The notes beneath the pieces were generated by a model. That model ran no database searches. It saw only the letters and a program-made list of their open reading frames with translations, and was not told the origin of the DNA. Below, one piece after another: positions 36,622 through 44,912 of a stretch of DNA of 49,536 nt (the first letter of the stretch is position 1; the number at the start of each line of letters is the position of its first letter). Made by a program: the position numbers and the translations under genes. The DNA is from Caldilineales bacterium (GTDB lineage Bacteria > Chloroflexota > Anaerolineae > J102): assembly GCA_024102915.1 (NCBI GenBank), contig JAGFJG010000167.1, positions 1-49,536 of the forward strand, given 5' to 3'.

Positions 36622-36660
36622 AAGCCCCGGCGCAGCCTCTGCCCGGGGCTTCATATTTCT
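36622..36660 (+). terminator. Strong terminator after the lipoprotein gene
   Basis: AAGCCCCGG (36622-36630) pairs with CCGGGGCTT (36643-36651). Inside, GCAG/CTGC extends the stem around a CCT loop with one bulged C. A short T-rich tail CATATTTCT follows. Confidence 0.8.
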
Positions 36661-36664
36661 AGAA

Positions 36665-37126
36665 TTGGCTTCCTACGGTCAGGATTACTATCGCATTTTG
36701 CAGGTGCATCCTCAGGCTGAGCCTGAGGTGATCCAGGCTGCATACCGGCGATTGGCGCGCATGTATCACCCCGATACGGCGGCGGGCGATGGCGCACAGA
36801 TGCAACTGATCAACGAAGCCTACGAGACTCTGGCGGACACCGACCGCCGGGCCGATTACGATCGATGGTATCGCCTGAATTCATGGCGTTCGCCGACAAG
36901 CCCATCCCCGCCGCCTGCCTCCACAAAACCGCATAACTCGCCTCTTCTCGGCCAACTGCTGCGACCCATCCTGGCTACATCAGCCCTGACGGTCCTGCTG
37001 ACGATACTCGGCCTCGACCTGTTCCGCCTGGGTATACGCGGGTTGCCCGAGATCACGATACTGTTGGTGGTCTTGGGCTGGCTGGTCTACCGCTTTGGCG
37101 GTTTTCGCGATATCTGGCGGGGCTAG
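36665..37126 (+). CDS. J-domain protein with C-terminal membrane segments
   Basis: 153 residues from a TTG start (MASYGQDYYRILQVHPQAEP). The J domain (~5-72) has the invariant HPD (YHPDTAA) that stimulates Hsp70 ATPase, and ends YETLADTDRRADYDRWY. A Pro/Ser linker leads to two hydrophobic segments (~100-118 and ~125-142), so the protein should recruit DnaK to the membrane. It lacks the Gly/Phe and zinc-finger regions of DnaJ proper. The start is only 13 bases past a terminator hairpin, with no Shine-Dalgarno. The end overlaps the stop of the convergent ABC-F gene by four bases. Confidence 0.85.
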   Translation: MASYGQDYYRILQVHPQAEPEVIQAAYRRLARMYHPDTAAGDGAQMQLINEAYETLADTDRRADYDRWYRLNSWRSPTSPSPPPASTKPHNSPLLGQLLRPILATSALTVLLTILGLDLFRLGIRGLPEITILLVVLGWLVYRFGGFRDIWRG

Positions 37127-38781
37127 GGGCGGCGTTTCGACTCATCCTTGGCGGCCTGATAATCACTGAAATTGCCCGCATACTCGACCAGCCCGCCGTC
37201 TTCGATCTCGACAATTCGTTCCGACACCCGGTCGAGAAAATAACGGTCGTGCGAGATTACCAGAACCGTTCCTTCGAAATCGGCCAGCGCCTCTTCCAGC
37301 ACTTCGGTCGAAGTGATATCCAGATTGTTGGTGGGTTCGTCCAATAGCAGAAAGTTAGCGCCCGAAAGCATGAGCAAAGCCAATTGCAGGCGGCTTCTCT
37401 CACCGCCTGAGAGATTTCCCACAGGGCCGCGCGACTGTTCGTAATTGAATAAGAAACGCCCCAGGAAATTGACGGCGGCGCTTTCGGTGAATTGGCCGGA
37501 GCGGCGAACGGTGTCGAGCAGGCTCCGCTCGTAATCCAGCGTTTCGTGTTCCTGGCTGTAGTGCCCGATCACCACGCTGGGGCCAATCTTGATTATGCCC
37601 TCGTCCGCGTCATCCTGGTTCAGGATCAATCTGAACAAGACCGACTTGCCAGACCCGTTAGCGCCAACCAGCCCCACTCGTTCTCCGTGCCAGATCAACA
37701 GGTCGAGACCGGCCAGAACAGTCTGCGAGCCGTTCTGCGATGTTGAAAATGACTTCTGCAGATCGACGATCTCCAGGACTTTGTTACTGCCGCGCCACCC
37801 TTTCAGTTCCAGCCCCATCCGTTTATTTTCGAGCACTGGCTTTTCGATGCGCTCGATGCGTTCGATCCGTCTTTCGATGTTCTTGCCGCGCCTGATCAGG
37901 TCTTCATTGTCGTGAGCGCGCCCCCATGTCAGCAGGCGTTGAGCCGCCTGTTCGAGCCGCCGGATCTCTCTGCTCTGAACTTCGTAAAGCTGTTGCCGGC
38001 GTAACAGCCGGGTCTGTTTTTCAAACGCGTATTCTGAATAGTTGCCAGGGTATTGGGTCAGGCGGCCATGCTCCAGTTCGGCAATCTCGTCCACGACCAC
38101 ATCCAGCAGATACCGGTCGTGTGAGACGATGATGACCGCGCCGGCATAGTTGCGGATGGTTTCTTCCAACAGGGTCTTGCCCGTCAGGTCGAGGTGGTTG
38201 TCCGGCTCGTCGAGCAGCAGCAATTCGGGTGCGGTGATCAAAAGCTTCGCCAGACCCAACAGCTTTTTCTGCCCGCCGCTCAAAGCAGGGGTGGGCAGTG
38301 CGAGATCGTTTTCATCGAATCCCAACCGCAGCAGGACAGACCGCACTCTGCTTTCATAGCCCGGCCCGCCCAACCGCTCGAATTCCTCCAATTGCCGGGC
38401 CTGCCTTTCCAGCGTGCGTTCTAGCCGGGCGCTGTTGCCATAGACTGTGGGATCGGCGAGCTGCGTTTCAATGCGTTCCAGACGAGCTTCCACCTCGGCC
38501 AGCTCGTTGGAGGCGGTCAGCGCTTCCGCCCAGACCGAATGCGCTGGATTCAGCCGGGGTTCTTGCGCCAGATAGCCGATCCGCACATCCTGGCGGGGGA
38601 CGAAATAACCGGTCTCGGTTTGTAATTCACCCGCGAGCAACCGCAGCAGCGTGCTTTTGCCGCAGCCATTCGCGCCGACCAGCCCGACCTTACGGTCGTC
38701 GTGGATGTCCCACGAAAGGTCGAGGAAAACCGGGCCAGTGCCGTAAGAGACGCTGACCCGGTCGAGGTGAACGGCGATCAT
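37123..38781 (-). CDS. ABC-F family ATPase
   Basis: 552 residues with two ATP-binding cassettes and no membrane domain. Walker A motifs are GANGCGKSTLL and GANGSGKSVLF, and signatures are LSGGQKKLLGLAK and LSGGERSRLQLAL. Walker B motifs are LLLDEPDNHLDL and LLLDEPTNNLDI. A basic helical linker between the cassettes (~240-320) fits the ABC-F P-site tRNA interaction motif. Such proteins act on the ribosome as translation factors or target-protection proteins (Uup, EttA, YdiF types). Which of these this is cannot be settled; the C-terminal domain is short. It is the last gene of the minus-strand operon, ten bases after the hydrolase. Confidence 0.93.
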   Translation of the reverse strand: MIAVHLDRVSVSYGTGPVFLDLSWDIHDDRKVGLVGANGCGKSTLLRLLAGELQTETGYFVPRQDVRIGYLAQEPRLNPAHSVWAEALTASNELAEVEARLERIETQLADPTVYGNSARLERTLERQARQLEEFERLGGPGYESRVRSVLLRLGFDENDLALPTPALSGGQKKLLGLAKLLITAPELLLLDEPDNHLDLTGKTLLEETIRNYAGAVIIVSHDRYLLDVVVDEIAELEHGRLTQYPGNYSEYAFEKQTRLLRRQQLYEVQSREIRRLEQAAQRLLTWGRAHDNEDLIRRGKNIERRIERIERIEKPVLENKRMGLELKGWRGSNKVLEIVDLQKSFSTSQNGSQTVLAGLDLLIWHGERVGLVGANGSGKSVLFRLILNQDDADEGIIKIGPSVVIGHYSQEHETLDYERSLLDTVRRSGQFTESAAVNFLGRFLFNYEQSRGPVGNLSGGERSRLQLALLMLSGANFLLLDEPTNNLDITSTEVLEEALADFEGTVLVISHDRYFLDRVSERIVEIEDGGLVEYAGNFSDYQAAKDESKRRP

Positions 38782-38791
38782 CCGTCAGGTT

Positions 38792-39793
38792 TTAGCCCAG
38801 TCCCTGCCAGAACGTATCCATGGCCGCGGCGGTCTCGGCCAGCATTTCGAACTGTGGCAATCCGCGGGTGGGCGCAATGCGCTGTAACTGCCAATTGGGT
38901 TTTGCCGACACCTGCGGCAACAAATCAAAATTGACATAAAAATCCTGATCGTACAACACCAGCACCGGCAATTCCAGACGCCGGTACAGCCAATCGACGG
39001 CATTGCGGGTGAACAATTCTCCACTGACGAAATAGAGCGGAGCATGGTGCGCGCCGGGCTGATGTGAGGTGGCGAAGGCGTAGTCGAGCATGCCAGGAGC
39101 GATGTCGTTCTCGAAACTGCGTTCCAGGAAGAACTTGAGGCTGGGCCGGCTGGCAATTAGATCGAAGATAGCCTGTCCCCACAATGGCTGGGAGAGCAGG
39201 CGATAGGCGAAGCTTTCGCCCCGACCCGTCTCGATGCGCCCCGACCGTCGGCCTGATCCGAAGCCGCTGGGCGAAATGAACGTCAGCGAGTGAAAAAGGT
39301 CAGGGCGGGAGAGGGCGCTTCTGGCTACGAATTCACAACCGAGCGACAGGGCGACCACATCCGCCGGTTCGCCCACCTGTGACTCCAGAAAGTCGATGAT
39401 TGCGCCTGCATAAAGGTCGGGGGTGTAGCGGCGCGGCGTCCTCTCCGAGAAGCCGAATCCAGGCAGGTCGAGGGCGTAAACGGGGCGCTCGTCCCGATAT
39501 TGGCCAAATAGCGGGCGCATTTCATAGGAGCTCGTCGCCGCATTGAGGCTGTGGATGAGCGCCAGAGGGCGTCCCGACGCCGTGCGATCGACGTAATAGC
39601 CGAGTCTGCCGGCTGAGGGCGAGTGATATTCGATCAGGTCGGCGGGGATGGCCTTTGGCAGCAGTCGCGCGTGGTCGATCAGGAATTTGCTGTAAAGTAT
39701 CCATCCGCTCGCAGCCATCAACAGCAATCCCGGCAGCCCTGAGCCAGGACGAGATGACTTCGAATTCTTTTTGATTTCAGATTTGGGGCTCAT
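38792..39793 (-). CDS. Alpha/beta hydrolase, membrane-anchored
   Basis: 333 residues; GGAGG lies seven bases before the ATG. A hydrophobic segment near residues 18-36 (LLLMAASGWILYSKFLI) should anchor it. The fold is typical: YALDLPGFGFSE (oxyanion side) and the nucleophile elbow VALSLGCEF with Ser ~148, then an Asp region (VLYDQDFYVN). A final His near the C-terminus is not obvious in a canonical GH pattern, so catalysis is likely but not certain. Substrate unknown. The start overlaps the end of the uridylyltransferase gene by 17 bases, implying coupled translation. Confidence 0.85.
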   Translation of the reverse strand: MSPKSEIKKNSKSSRPGSGLPGLLLMAASGWILYSKFLIDHARLLPKAIPADLIEYHSPSAGRLGYYVDRTASGRPLALIHSLNAATSSYEMRPLFGQYRDERPVYALDLPGFGFSERTPRRYTPDLYAGAIIDFLESQVGEPADVVALSLGCEFVARSALSRPDLFHSLTFISPSGFGSGRRSGRIETGRGESFAYRLLSQPLWGQAIFDLIASRPSLKFFLERSFENDIAPGMLDYAFATSHQPGAHHAPLYFVSGELFTRNAVDWLYRRLELPVLVLYDQDFYVNFDLLPQVSAKPNWQLQRIAPTRGLPQFEMLAETAAAMDTFWQGLG

Positions 39794-41192
39794 ATTCAGC
39801 CTCCATGCTAATGGTGGTGTCGGAGAATGTGACGTCGCTAGAGATTCTGGCCTGACGACCGGTGGGGTTCACGATGTCAACTTCGCCGGATATCGTCACA
39901 TGCGCCTCGAAACATACGTCGCCCTGGATGCGCAGACGTCGGCAGCGGCGCAGCGATGGCGCACCCGCGGCAAAACGCTGTTCCATGTCATCGATCAGGA
40001 GATAATGGGCGGGGTCCAGGATGATGTCCGGGGTCCCCACGCTGTCCGGGTGCAGGATGACACGATAGTCGTCGGTGAGGACATAGGCGTCGGAGCGGAT
40101 CGCCAGCAGGTCGCTGGTGGTCTTGACCGGGGCGAAGCGGCTGCGCGGAACCCGGATGGCCCCGGCGTTGTCGAAGATGGAGATGGCCGCGCCCATCGCT
40201 GTCTCGATTTGATATACGGGGGCGGATTCGGGGTCACGTGGATCGATGGTCTTGGCGTTGCGGATCAGGGGCAGGCCCAGCACATTCTCGCGCTCGGCCA
40301 TGACTTTGCTCAGAGTCGGAAGGTGCAGCCAGAGATTGTTGGAATTGAAATAACGGTGGCGCTGAATGTCCTGGAAAGCCGGTGCATCCGCAGGCGGGCA
40401 CTGAGCGGATTCGCGCAGGAGCAACCGGCCATCGGGCATTTGGGCGAGATGGCCGCCTTTGCGGTCGGCGATGGTGCGATCCGCCACTTCCATCATGAAT
40501 GGAAAATGACTCTCGGCAAAGTAGCCCAGAATCCGGGTTTCGATCACCGCGCCCAGGTTGTCGGAGTTGGAGACGAACGCATATTCGTATCCGGCATCGA
40601 GCATTTGCGCCAACCGGCCGCTGGTGATCAGCGCGGTATAGATATCGCCATGGCCGGGCGGATTCCATTCCATGTCCGGGTCGGATGGGCAGAGGGCCGG
40701 GCTCAGGTCATCTTGCCGTACTTTGGGCACCATGTGTTGCACGAAGTCAAGCGGCAATTCACCTCGCAGGTCGGGATAATCTGCCAATGCCTCAAGCGAA
40801 TCCTGCCGTGTATTAAAGCTATTCATCAGCACCAGGGGAATGCCGCTGTGCAGGGCCTGGCGGGTAATGATATCCAGAAAAGTCAGCCCATCCTTTACCT
40901 TTAGCAACGATTTTGCTTTCTCCATCCCCATGCTGGTTCCCAGGCCGCCATTGAGTTTGATCAGCAATGTTCGTGGCAGCGCTGCCTGTCCCGCCTCGCA
41001 AAACTCGTCCGGCAGACGCTCGGCGTCGGGGAGGACGATGACGGGTTCGATGTCGGCTTCGGGGATGAGGCCGGTCTCGCCGGCGACAAGTTGTTCGTAA
41101 TAATGCCGGAATGTGCGTATGACGATATCCGGGATTTGTTGCGCCTGCATGCGAGCTGCGAATGGGGCGAATCTCTGTTCAAATGACGGCAT
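39777..41192 (-). CDS. UTP-glucose-1-phosphate uridylyltransferase (eukaryotic-type UDPGP)
   Basis: 471 residues of the UDPGP family. It makes UDP-glucose, or a related UDP-sugar, for glycan and glycolipid synthesis. The nucleotide-binding loop LIKLNGGLGTSMGMEKAKS (~73-91) is intact, with the activating Lys. Further motifs are FVSNSDNLGAVIE, EWNPPGHGD and FNSNNLWLHL. A C-terminal beta-helix part ends in substrate-binding repeats (VCFEAHVTISGEVDIVNP). This is the long eukaryote-like form rather than GalU. It is the first gene of the operon with the hydrolase and ABC-F genes. Confidence 0.92.
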   Translation of the reverse strand: MPSFEQRFAPFAARMQAQQIPDIVIRTFRHYYEQLVAGETGLIPEADIEPVIVLPDAERLPDEFCEAGQAALPRTLLIKLNGGLGTSMGMEKAKSLLKVKDGLTFLDIITRQALHSGIPLVLMNSFNTRQDSLEALADYPDLRGELPLDFVQHMVPKVRQDDLSPALCPSDPDMEWNPPGHGDIYTALITSGRLAQMLDAGYEYAFVSNSDNLGAVIETRILGYFAESHFPFMMEVADRTIADRKGGHLAQMPDGRLLLRESAQCPPADAPAFQDIQRHRYFNSNNLWLHLPTLSKVMAERENVLGLPLIRNAKTIDPRDPESAPVYQIETAMGAAISIFDNAGAIRVPRSRFAPVKTTSDLLAIRSDAYVLTDDYRVILHPDSVGTPDIILDPAHYLLIDDMEQRFAAGAPSLRRCRRLRIQGDVCFEAHVTISGEVDIVNPTGRQARISSDVTFSDTTISMEAEYEPQI

Positions 41193-41260
41193 TCAATCTC
41201 TCTCCGGCCTGCCCGGCCAACGTGTTCGACGATGAACTTCTCTCTCGAATTTGTCCCACC

Positions 41261-41290
41261 AGTATAAACCAGGCAACGCAGACCGTTCAA
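41261..41290 (-). promoter_or_regulatory. Minus-strand promoter of the uridylyltransferase operon
   Basis: Read on the minus strand: TTGAAC (41290-41285), 18-base spacer, TATACT (41266-41261), about 70 bases before the start codon. It stands back to back with the iron operon promoter, the two -35 elements being 9 bases apart. Confidence 0.6.
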
Positions 41291-41299
41291 AAAGGGGAC

Positions 41300-41328
41300 T
41301 TGACAAAGAATGCCTGAGCCTATACAAT
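41300..41328 (+). promoter_or_regulatory. Consensus promoter of the iron operon
   Basis: Perfect -35 TTGACA (41300-41305), 17-base spacer, -10 TACAAT (41323-41328). Such a strong promoter would need repression, which the adjacent boxes can provide. Confidence 0.85.
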
Positions 41329-41363
41329 TTAGTCTAGCCTAAAAATATTTAGACAACGCTAAA
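41328..41363 (+). promoter_or_regulatory. Two tandem DtxR-like operator boxes
   Basis: Box 1 TTTAGTCTAGCCTAAA (41328-41343) and box 2 TTTAGACAACGCTAAA (41348-41363). Both have TTTAG and CTAAA arms at the same spacing, and the boxes repeat every 20 bases, about two helical turns. Box 1 resembles the DtxR/IdeR consensus (TTAGG-TAGSCTAA type) and overlaps the last base of the -10 and the start point. Autorepression by the downstream DtxR-like product under metal-replete conditions is the natural reading. Confidence 0.75.
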
Positions 41364-41401
41364 CTCTATTCTGTCGCCCTGTCCGGGCGGGAGGTTATTT
41401 G

Positions 41402-42499
41402 ATGTACAGTCCGCAACTCGCACTCCTTATCGCACTCATTCTCATCGGCGTCGCTGCGCTTGTGTTTTGGCCGCAGAAAGGTTTATTGCACCGCTGGCGA
41501 CGAGCGCGACGCATGACCGAGCAGGTGTTGCGCGAGGATGCGCTCAAGAGCATTCACCGGGCGGAACGTATGGGGCGGCAAGCCACCTTGCAAAGTGTGG
41601 CCGGTGATCTGCACGTCAGCGTCAATCGAGCTAGCGAAGTGCTGGCCGAGATGGAAGCGCTTGAACTTGTGGAGACGCGTGATGGTGATTTCACTTTGAC
41701 TGCCGAAGGTCGCAGCACAGCTTTGCACGTCATCCGGGCGCATCGTCTTTGGGAACGCTATCTGGCGGACGAGACCGGCTATGCTGAATCCGAGTGGCAT
41801 ACCCAGGCCGACCAACTGGAGCACACCGTCGGGCTGGAAGAGATCGACGCCCTTTCCGCCCAACTGGGAAATCCCACCTACGATCCGCACGGCGATCCCA
41901 TCCCCACGGCAGCCGGGGAGATGAGAACGCATGGGGGTCGGCCATTATCGGGGATGGAGCCGGGGACGGTGGGCCGGATTGTACACCTGGAAGATGAGCC
42001 GGAAGTGATATATGCACAATTGGCGGCTTTGGGTCTTCATCCCGGCCAGGATGTGCGGTTGATCGAGCGCACGACTCAGCGAGTCCGATTTTGGGCGGAT
42101 GGCGACGAACATATCCTGGCCCCGATCCTGGCTGCCAATATCTCTGTCGTGCCGCTGACCTTTGCACGCACGCCGGTGGTTGAGCTTGAGAGCGGGGAGC
42201 GGCTTTCGGTCTTGCGCCCCGGCGAAACGGCGGAAGTCGTGCAGGTGTCCCGCTCCATCCGCAGCAGCGAACGGCGGCGTCTGATGGACCTGGGCATTGT
42301 GCCGGGGACGCATATCGAGGCCGCGTTCCGCAGCCCTTCCGGCGACACCATGGCCTATCTCATCCGCGATACGCTCATCGCTTTGCGCAGCGAGCAGGCG
42401 AATTATATTGGAATCAATCGCGAACCGAATGCGTTCGTTCGCGAGACAGAAGATCTCGCAACCACCATCGAACTCACACACACAAACAACGGAAATTAA
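41402..42499 (+). CDS. Membrane-anchored DtxR-type metalloregulator with two FeoA-like domains
   Basis: ATG 41402 has GGAGG seven bases upstream; product 365 residues. Residues ~5-23 form a hydrophobic helix (LALLIALILIGVAALVFW) followed by a basic stretch (HRWRRARR), so the N-terminus is a membrane anchor with the rest cytosolic. Residues ~40-103 are a winged helix (TLQSVAGDLHVSVNRASEV). Residues ~104-165 are a DtxR dimerisation/metal domain with candidate ligands His114, Glu118, His133, Glu140 and His141, ending NPTYDPHGDPIP. Two SH3-like FeoA domains follow (~183-253, ~267-347; the second has RRRLMDLGIVPGT). Standard DtxR/MntR proteins lack a membrane helix and have at most one such domain. 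It is the first gene of an operon with both feoB halves. Confidence 0.88.
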   Translation: MYSPQLALLIALILIGVAALVFWPQKGLLHRWRRARRMTEQVLREDALKSIHRAERMGRQATLQSVAGDLHVSVNRASEVLAEMEALELVETRDGDFTLTAEGRSTALHVIRAHRLWERYLADETGYAESEWHTQADQLEHTVGLEEIDALSAQLGNPTYDPHGDPIPTAAGEMRTHGGRPLSGMEPGTVGRIVHLEDEPEVIYAQLAALGLHPGQDVRLIERTTQRVRFWADGDEHILAPILAANISVVPLTFARTPVVELESGERLSVLRPGETAEVVQVSRSIRSSERRRLMDLGIVPGTHIEAAFRSPSGDTMAYLIRDTLIALRSEQANYIGINREPNAFVRETEDLATTIELTHTNNGN

Positions 42500-42502
42500 T
42501 CC

Positions 42503-43348
42503 ATGACTACCAACCCCCAAACTCAACTCCCAGCCGCATCGTGCGCCGCCTGTCCGGCGCACAATCTGGCGAACCTGCAGCGGTTGGGCGTCGACATGAC
42601 CGAATGGGATTACGTCGTCGCCCTGGCGGGAAATCCCAATACCGGCAAGAGCACGGTATTCAACGCGCTGACAGGACTGCACCAGCACACCGGAAATTGG
42701 CCGGGCAAGACCGTGGGCCGGGCCGAAGGCGGTTTCGTCTCCGGCGGCAATCGCTACAAACTGGTCGATCTGCCGGGCACGTATTCGCTGCTGGCCACCA
42801 GCCTGGACGAGGAGATCGCCCGTGATTTCATCCTGTTCGGCCAGCCCGATGTCACCGTCGTCGTGGTCGATGCCACGCGGCTTGAACGCAATCTCAATCT
42901 GGCTTTACAGGTGCTGGAGATCACCGATCGGGTGGTGATCTGTCTCAACCTGATGGACGAAGCCCGGCGGCATGGCCTGCAAGTCGACGACCGGCGGCTG
43001 GCCCGTGACCTGGGCGTGCCGGTCGTGCCCACGGCGGCGCGCAGCCGCGAAGGCCTGCCCGAATTACTGCAAGCTGTCGATGATGTCGCAACCGGACGAA
43101 CCGTATGCAAGCCGCATCGACTGAAGGGGAATTCCAATTCCCTGTTGCAGGCTGTCACGCGACTTGCCGCACAGGTCGAACAGCAATTTCCCGGCCTGCC
43201 CAATGCGCGCTGGGTGGCTTTGCGCCTGCTGGAAGGCGATGAGCGCATCATCGAAGCCGTTCGTACCGGAGAACTGGGCGATCTCACGCGCGATACCGTC
43301 CCCACGGAAGCCAACGACCTTGTCATTCAATTGGAGCCTGCATCATGA
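42503..43348 (+). CDS. feoB: FeoB GTPase domain as a separate protein
   Basis: 281 residues: the soluble G domain of the ferrous iron transporter without its membrane part. G1 [10 protein letters not shown] (~42-51), switch region [13 protein letters not shown]3 DLPGTYS (~89-95) and G4 NLMDEARR (~148-155) are present, and [11 protein letters not shown] matches the G5 region. A helical tail follows, like the GDI domain (~215-281). The N-terminal CAACPAHN has two Cys. It starts three bases after the regulator, and its stop overlaps the start of the permease gene (ATGA). Confidence 0.92.
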   Translation: MTTNPQTQLPAASCAACPAHNLANLQRLGVDMTEWDYVVALAGNPNTGKSTVFNALTGLHQHTGNWPGKTVGRAEGGFVSGGNRYKLVDLPGTYSLLATSLDEEIARDFILFGQPDVTVVVVDATRLERNLNLALQVLEITDRVVICLNLMDEARRHGLQVDDRRLARDLGVPVVPTAARSREGLPELLQAVDDVATGRTVCKPHRLKGNSNSLLQAVTRLAAQVEQQFPGLPNARWVALRLLEGDERIIEAVRTGELGDLTRDTVPTEANDLVIQLEPAS

Positions 43349-44817
43349 GTATGGCCAGCAGCCTTTCTGCACCCTTCCCATCTTCACAACCCAAAAAAGA
43401 TTCCGGCGCTGACTCGATTCTGGCATCCGCCCAAGACTTGCGTTGGCAGCTTGGGCCTGACCTGCACGAGGAGTTGATCGAGGCGTTGTACTCTGACGCC
43501 GCCCGCATCGCCGATCGAGCGGTCACCCGGCCCCAGCAAAAACCTCGCTTCGACTTCGACCGCACCATCGACCGCCTGGTGACCAGCCGCATATGGGGCT
43601 TCCCCCTCATGATCATGCTTTTCACCCTGGTCTTCTGGATCACGATCACCGGCGCCAATATCCCCTCGGCTATGCTGGCCGATTTACTTCTCGGCACGGT
43701 CTATCCGTTCTTGAAGGATGTGGCCGCGGCGATCGGCATGCCCTGGTGGCTCTCCGGCCTGCTGATCGATGGCATCTATCTGGCTACGGCCTGGGTGGTG
43801 AGCGTGATGCTGCCGCCGATGGCGATCTTCTTCCCGCTGTTCACACTGCTCGAAGATTTTGGGTATCTGCCGCGCGTGGCATTCAATCTCGACAACATCT
43901 TTCGCAAGTCGGGGGCGCACGGCAAACAGTCTTTGAGCATGATGATGGGGTTCGGGTGCAACGCCGCCGGTGTGATCTCGACCCGTATTATCGACAGTCC
44001 CCGCGAGCGCATGATCGCCATCATCACCAACAACTTCGCCCTGTGCAATGGCCGTTGGCCCACGCAGATCCTGATTGCCACGCTGTTCATCGGCGTGCTG
44101 GCTCCGATCGGGTTCGCCGGATTGCTTTCGGCTATGGCGGTGGTGGGCATCGCCATGCTGGGCATTTTCCTCACCTTCGTCATATCGGGATTGCTTTCGC
44201 GCACATGGCTGCGCGGGCAGGTCTCGACGTTCAGCCTGGAACTGCCGCCCTACCGGCCGCCTCGCGTTCTGGCAACGATCTACACTTCACTGATCGACCG
44301 CACGGGCTTCGTGCTGTGGCGGGCGATGGTCTTCGCCGCACCGGCCGGGGCCGTGATCTGGCTGGTGGCAAATGTGCAGTTCGGCGGAGTGCCTGTAGCC
44401 GAGTATCTGGTGAACTGGCTGAATCCTGTTGGCGTGCTCATCGGCCTCAACGGCGTGATTCTGTTGGCCTACGTCATCGCCATCCCTGCCAACGAGATCG
44501 TGATCCCCACCATCCTCATGCTCACAGTGCTGATGTTGGGCATCAGCAATCCAGGTGGCAGCGCAGGCGTCATGTTCGAAGCTGGCTCTTTGGCCGAGAC
44601 CAAGGCCCTGCTGGTGGCAGGCGGATGGACGCTGCTCACCGCCGTCAATCTCATGCTGTTCAGCCTGATTCATAATCCGTGCAGCACCACGATTTTCACC
44701 ATCTACAAAGAAACCGGCAGCCGCAAATGGACGGTGGTGGCAGCCCTCTTGCCCCTGGCTTTGGGTTTCACCGTCACCTTCTTCGTGGCCCAGATCTGGC
44801 GGCTGTTCGCTGGCTAA
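43345..44817 (+). CDS. feoB: FeoB membrane permease domain as a separate protein
   Basis: 490 residues with about eight to ten membrane segments, corresponding to the Gate/FeoB_C region. After ~70 polar residues ([17 protein letters not shown] marks the entry), the first Gate repeat has [11 protein letters not shown], then [18 protein letters not shown] where FeoB usually has GFGCNVPA, and [14 protein letters not shown] where FeoB has a SCxARLP-type motif. Both pore cysteines are kept, while neighbouring residues differ. The second repeat contains [11 protein letters not shown]. Iron(II) is the most likely substrate given the operon, but the altered pore leaves manganese or another metal possible. 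Followed by a terminator hairpin. Confidence 0.88.
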   Translation: MSMASSLSAPFPSSQPKKDSGADSILASAQDLRWQLGPDLHEELIEALYSDAARIADRAVTRPQQKPRFDFDRTIDRLVTSRIWGFPLMIMLFTLVFWITITGANIPSAMLADLLLGTVYPFLKDVAAAIGMPWWLSGLLIDGIYLATAWVVSVMLPPMAIFFPLFTLLEDFGYLPRVAFNLDNIFRKSGAHGKQSLSMMMGFGCNAAGVISTRIIDSPRERMIAIITNNFALCNGRWPTQILIATLFIGVLAPIGFAGLLSAMAVVGIAMLGIFLTFVISGLLSRTWLRGQVSTFSLELPPYRPPRVLATIYTSLIDRTGFVLWRAMVFAAPAGAVIWLVANVQFGGVPVAEYLVNWLNPVGVLIGLNGVILLAYVIAIPANEIVIPTILMLTVLMLGISNPGGSAGVMFEAGSLAETKALLVAGGWTLLTAVNLMLFSLIHNPCSTTIFTIYKETGSRKWTVVAALLPLALGFTVTFFVAQIWRLFAG

Positions 44818-44858
44818 GCAAACTGACCCGAAGACCAATCAGGTTTGACGACATGACG

Positions 44859-44912
44859 ATAGACGATGGACGATTGTCGGCTCTTGCCGGTCAACGTCCG
44901 TCGTCTATTTTT
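44859..44912 (+). terminator. Terminator of the feo operon, built from NGACGAT heptamers
   Basis: ATAGACGATGGACG (44859-44872) pairs with CGTCCGTCGTCTAT (44895-44908) over 14 positions with one U-G pair. An inner CGGC/GCCG stem lies in the loop, and the tail is TTTTTG. The left arm contains heptamers TGACGAT, AGACGAT, GGACGAT (44854-44874). The right arm encodes the last codons of the convergent amrS gene. Confidence 0.8.

Noticed and set aside
43340..43350. Split feoB considered as a frameshift artefact
   Set aside because: The junction is a clean ATGA overlap with an in-frame start and a ~70-residue polar N-terminus, typical of coupled genes. Read mapping would still be useful.
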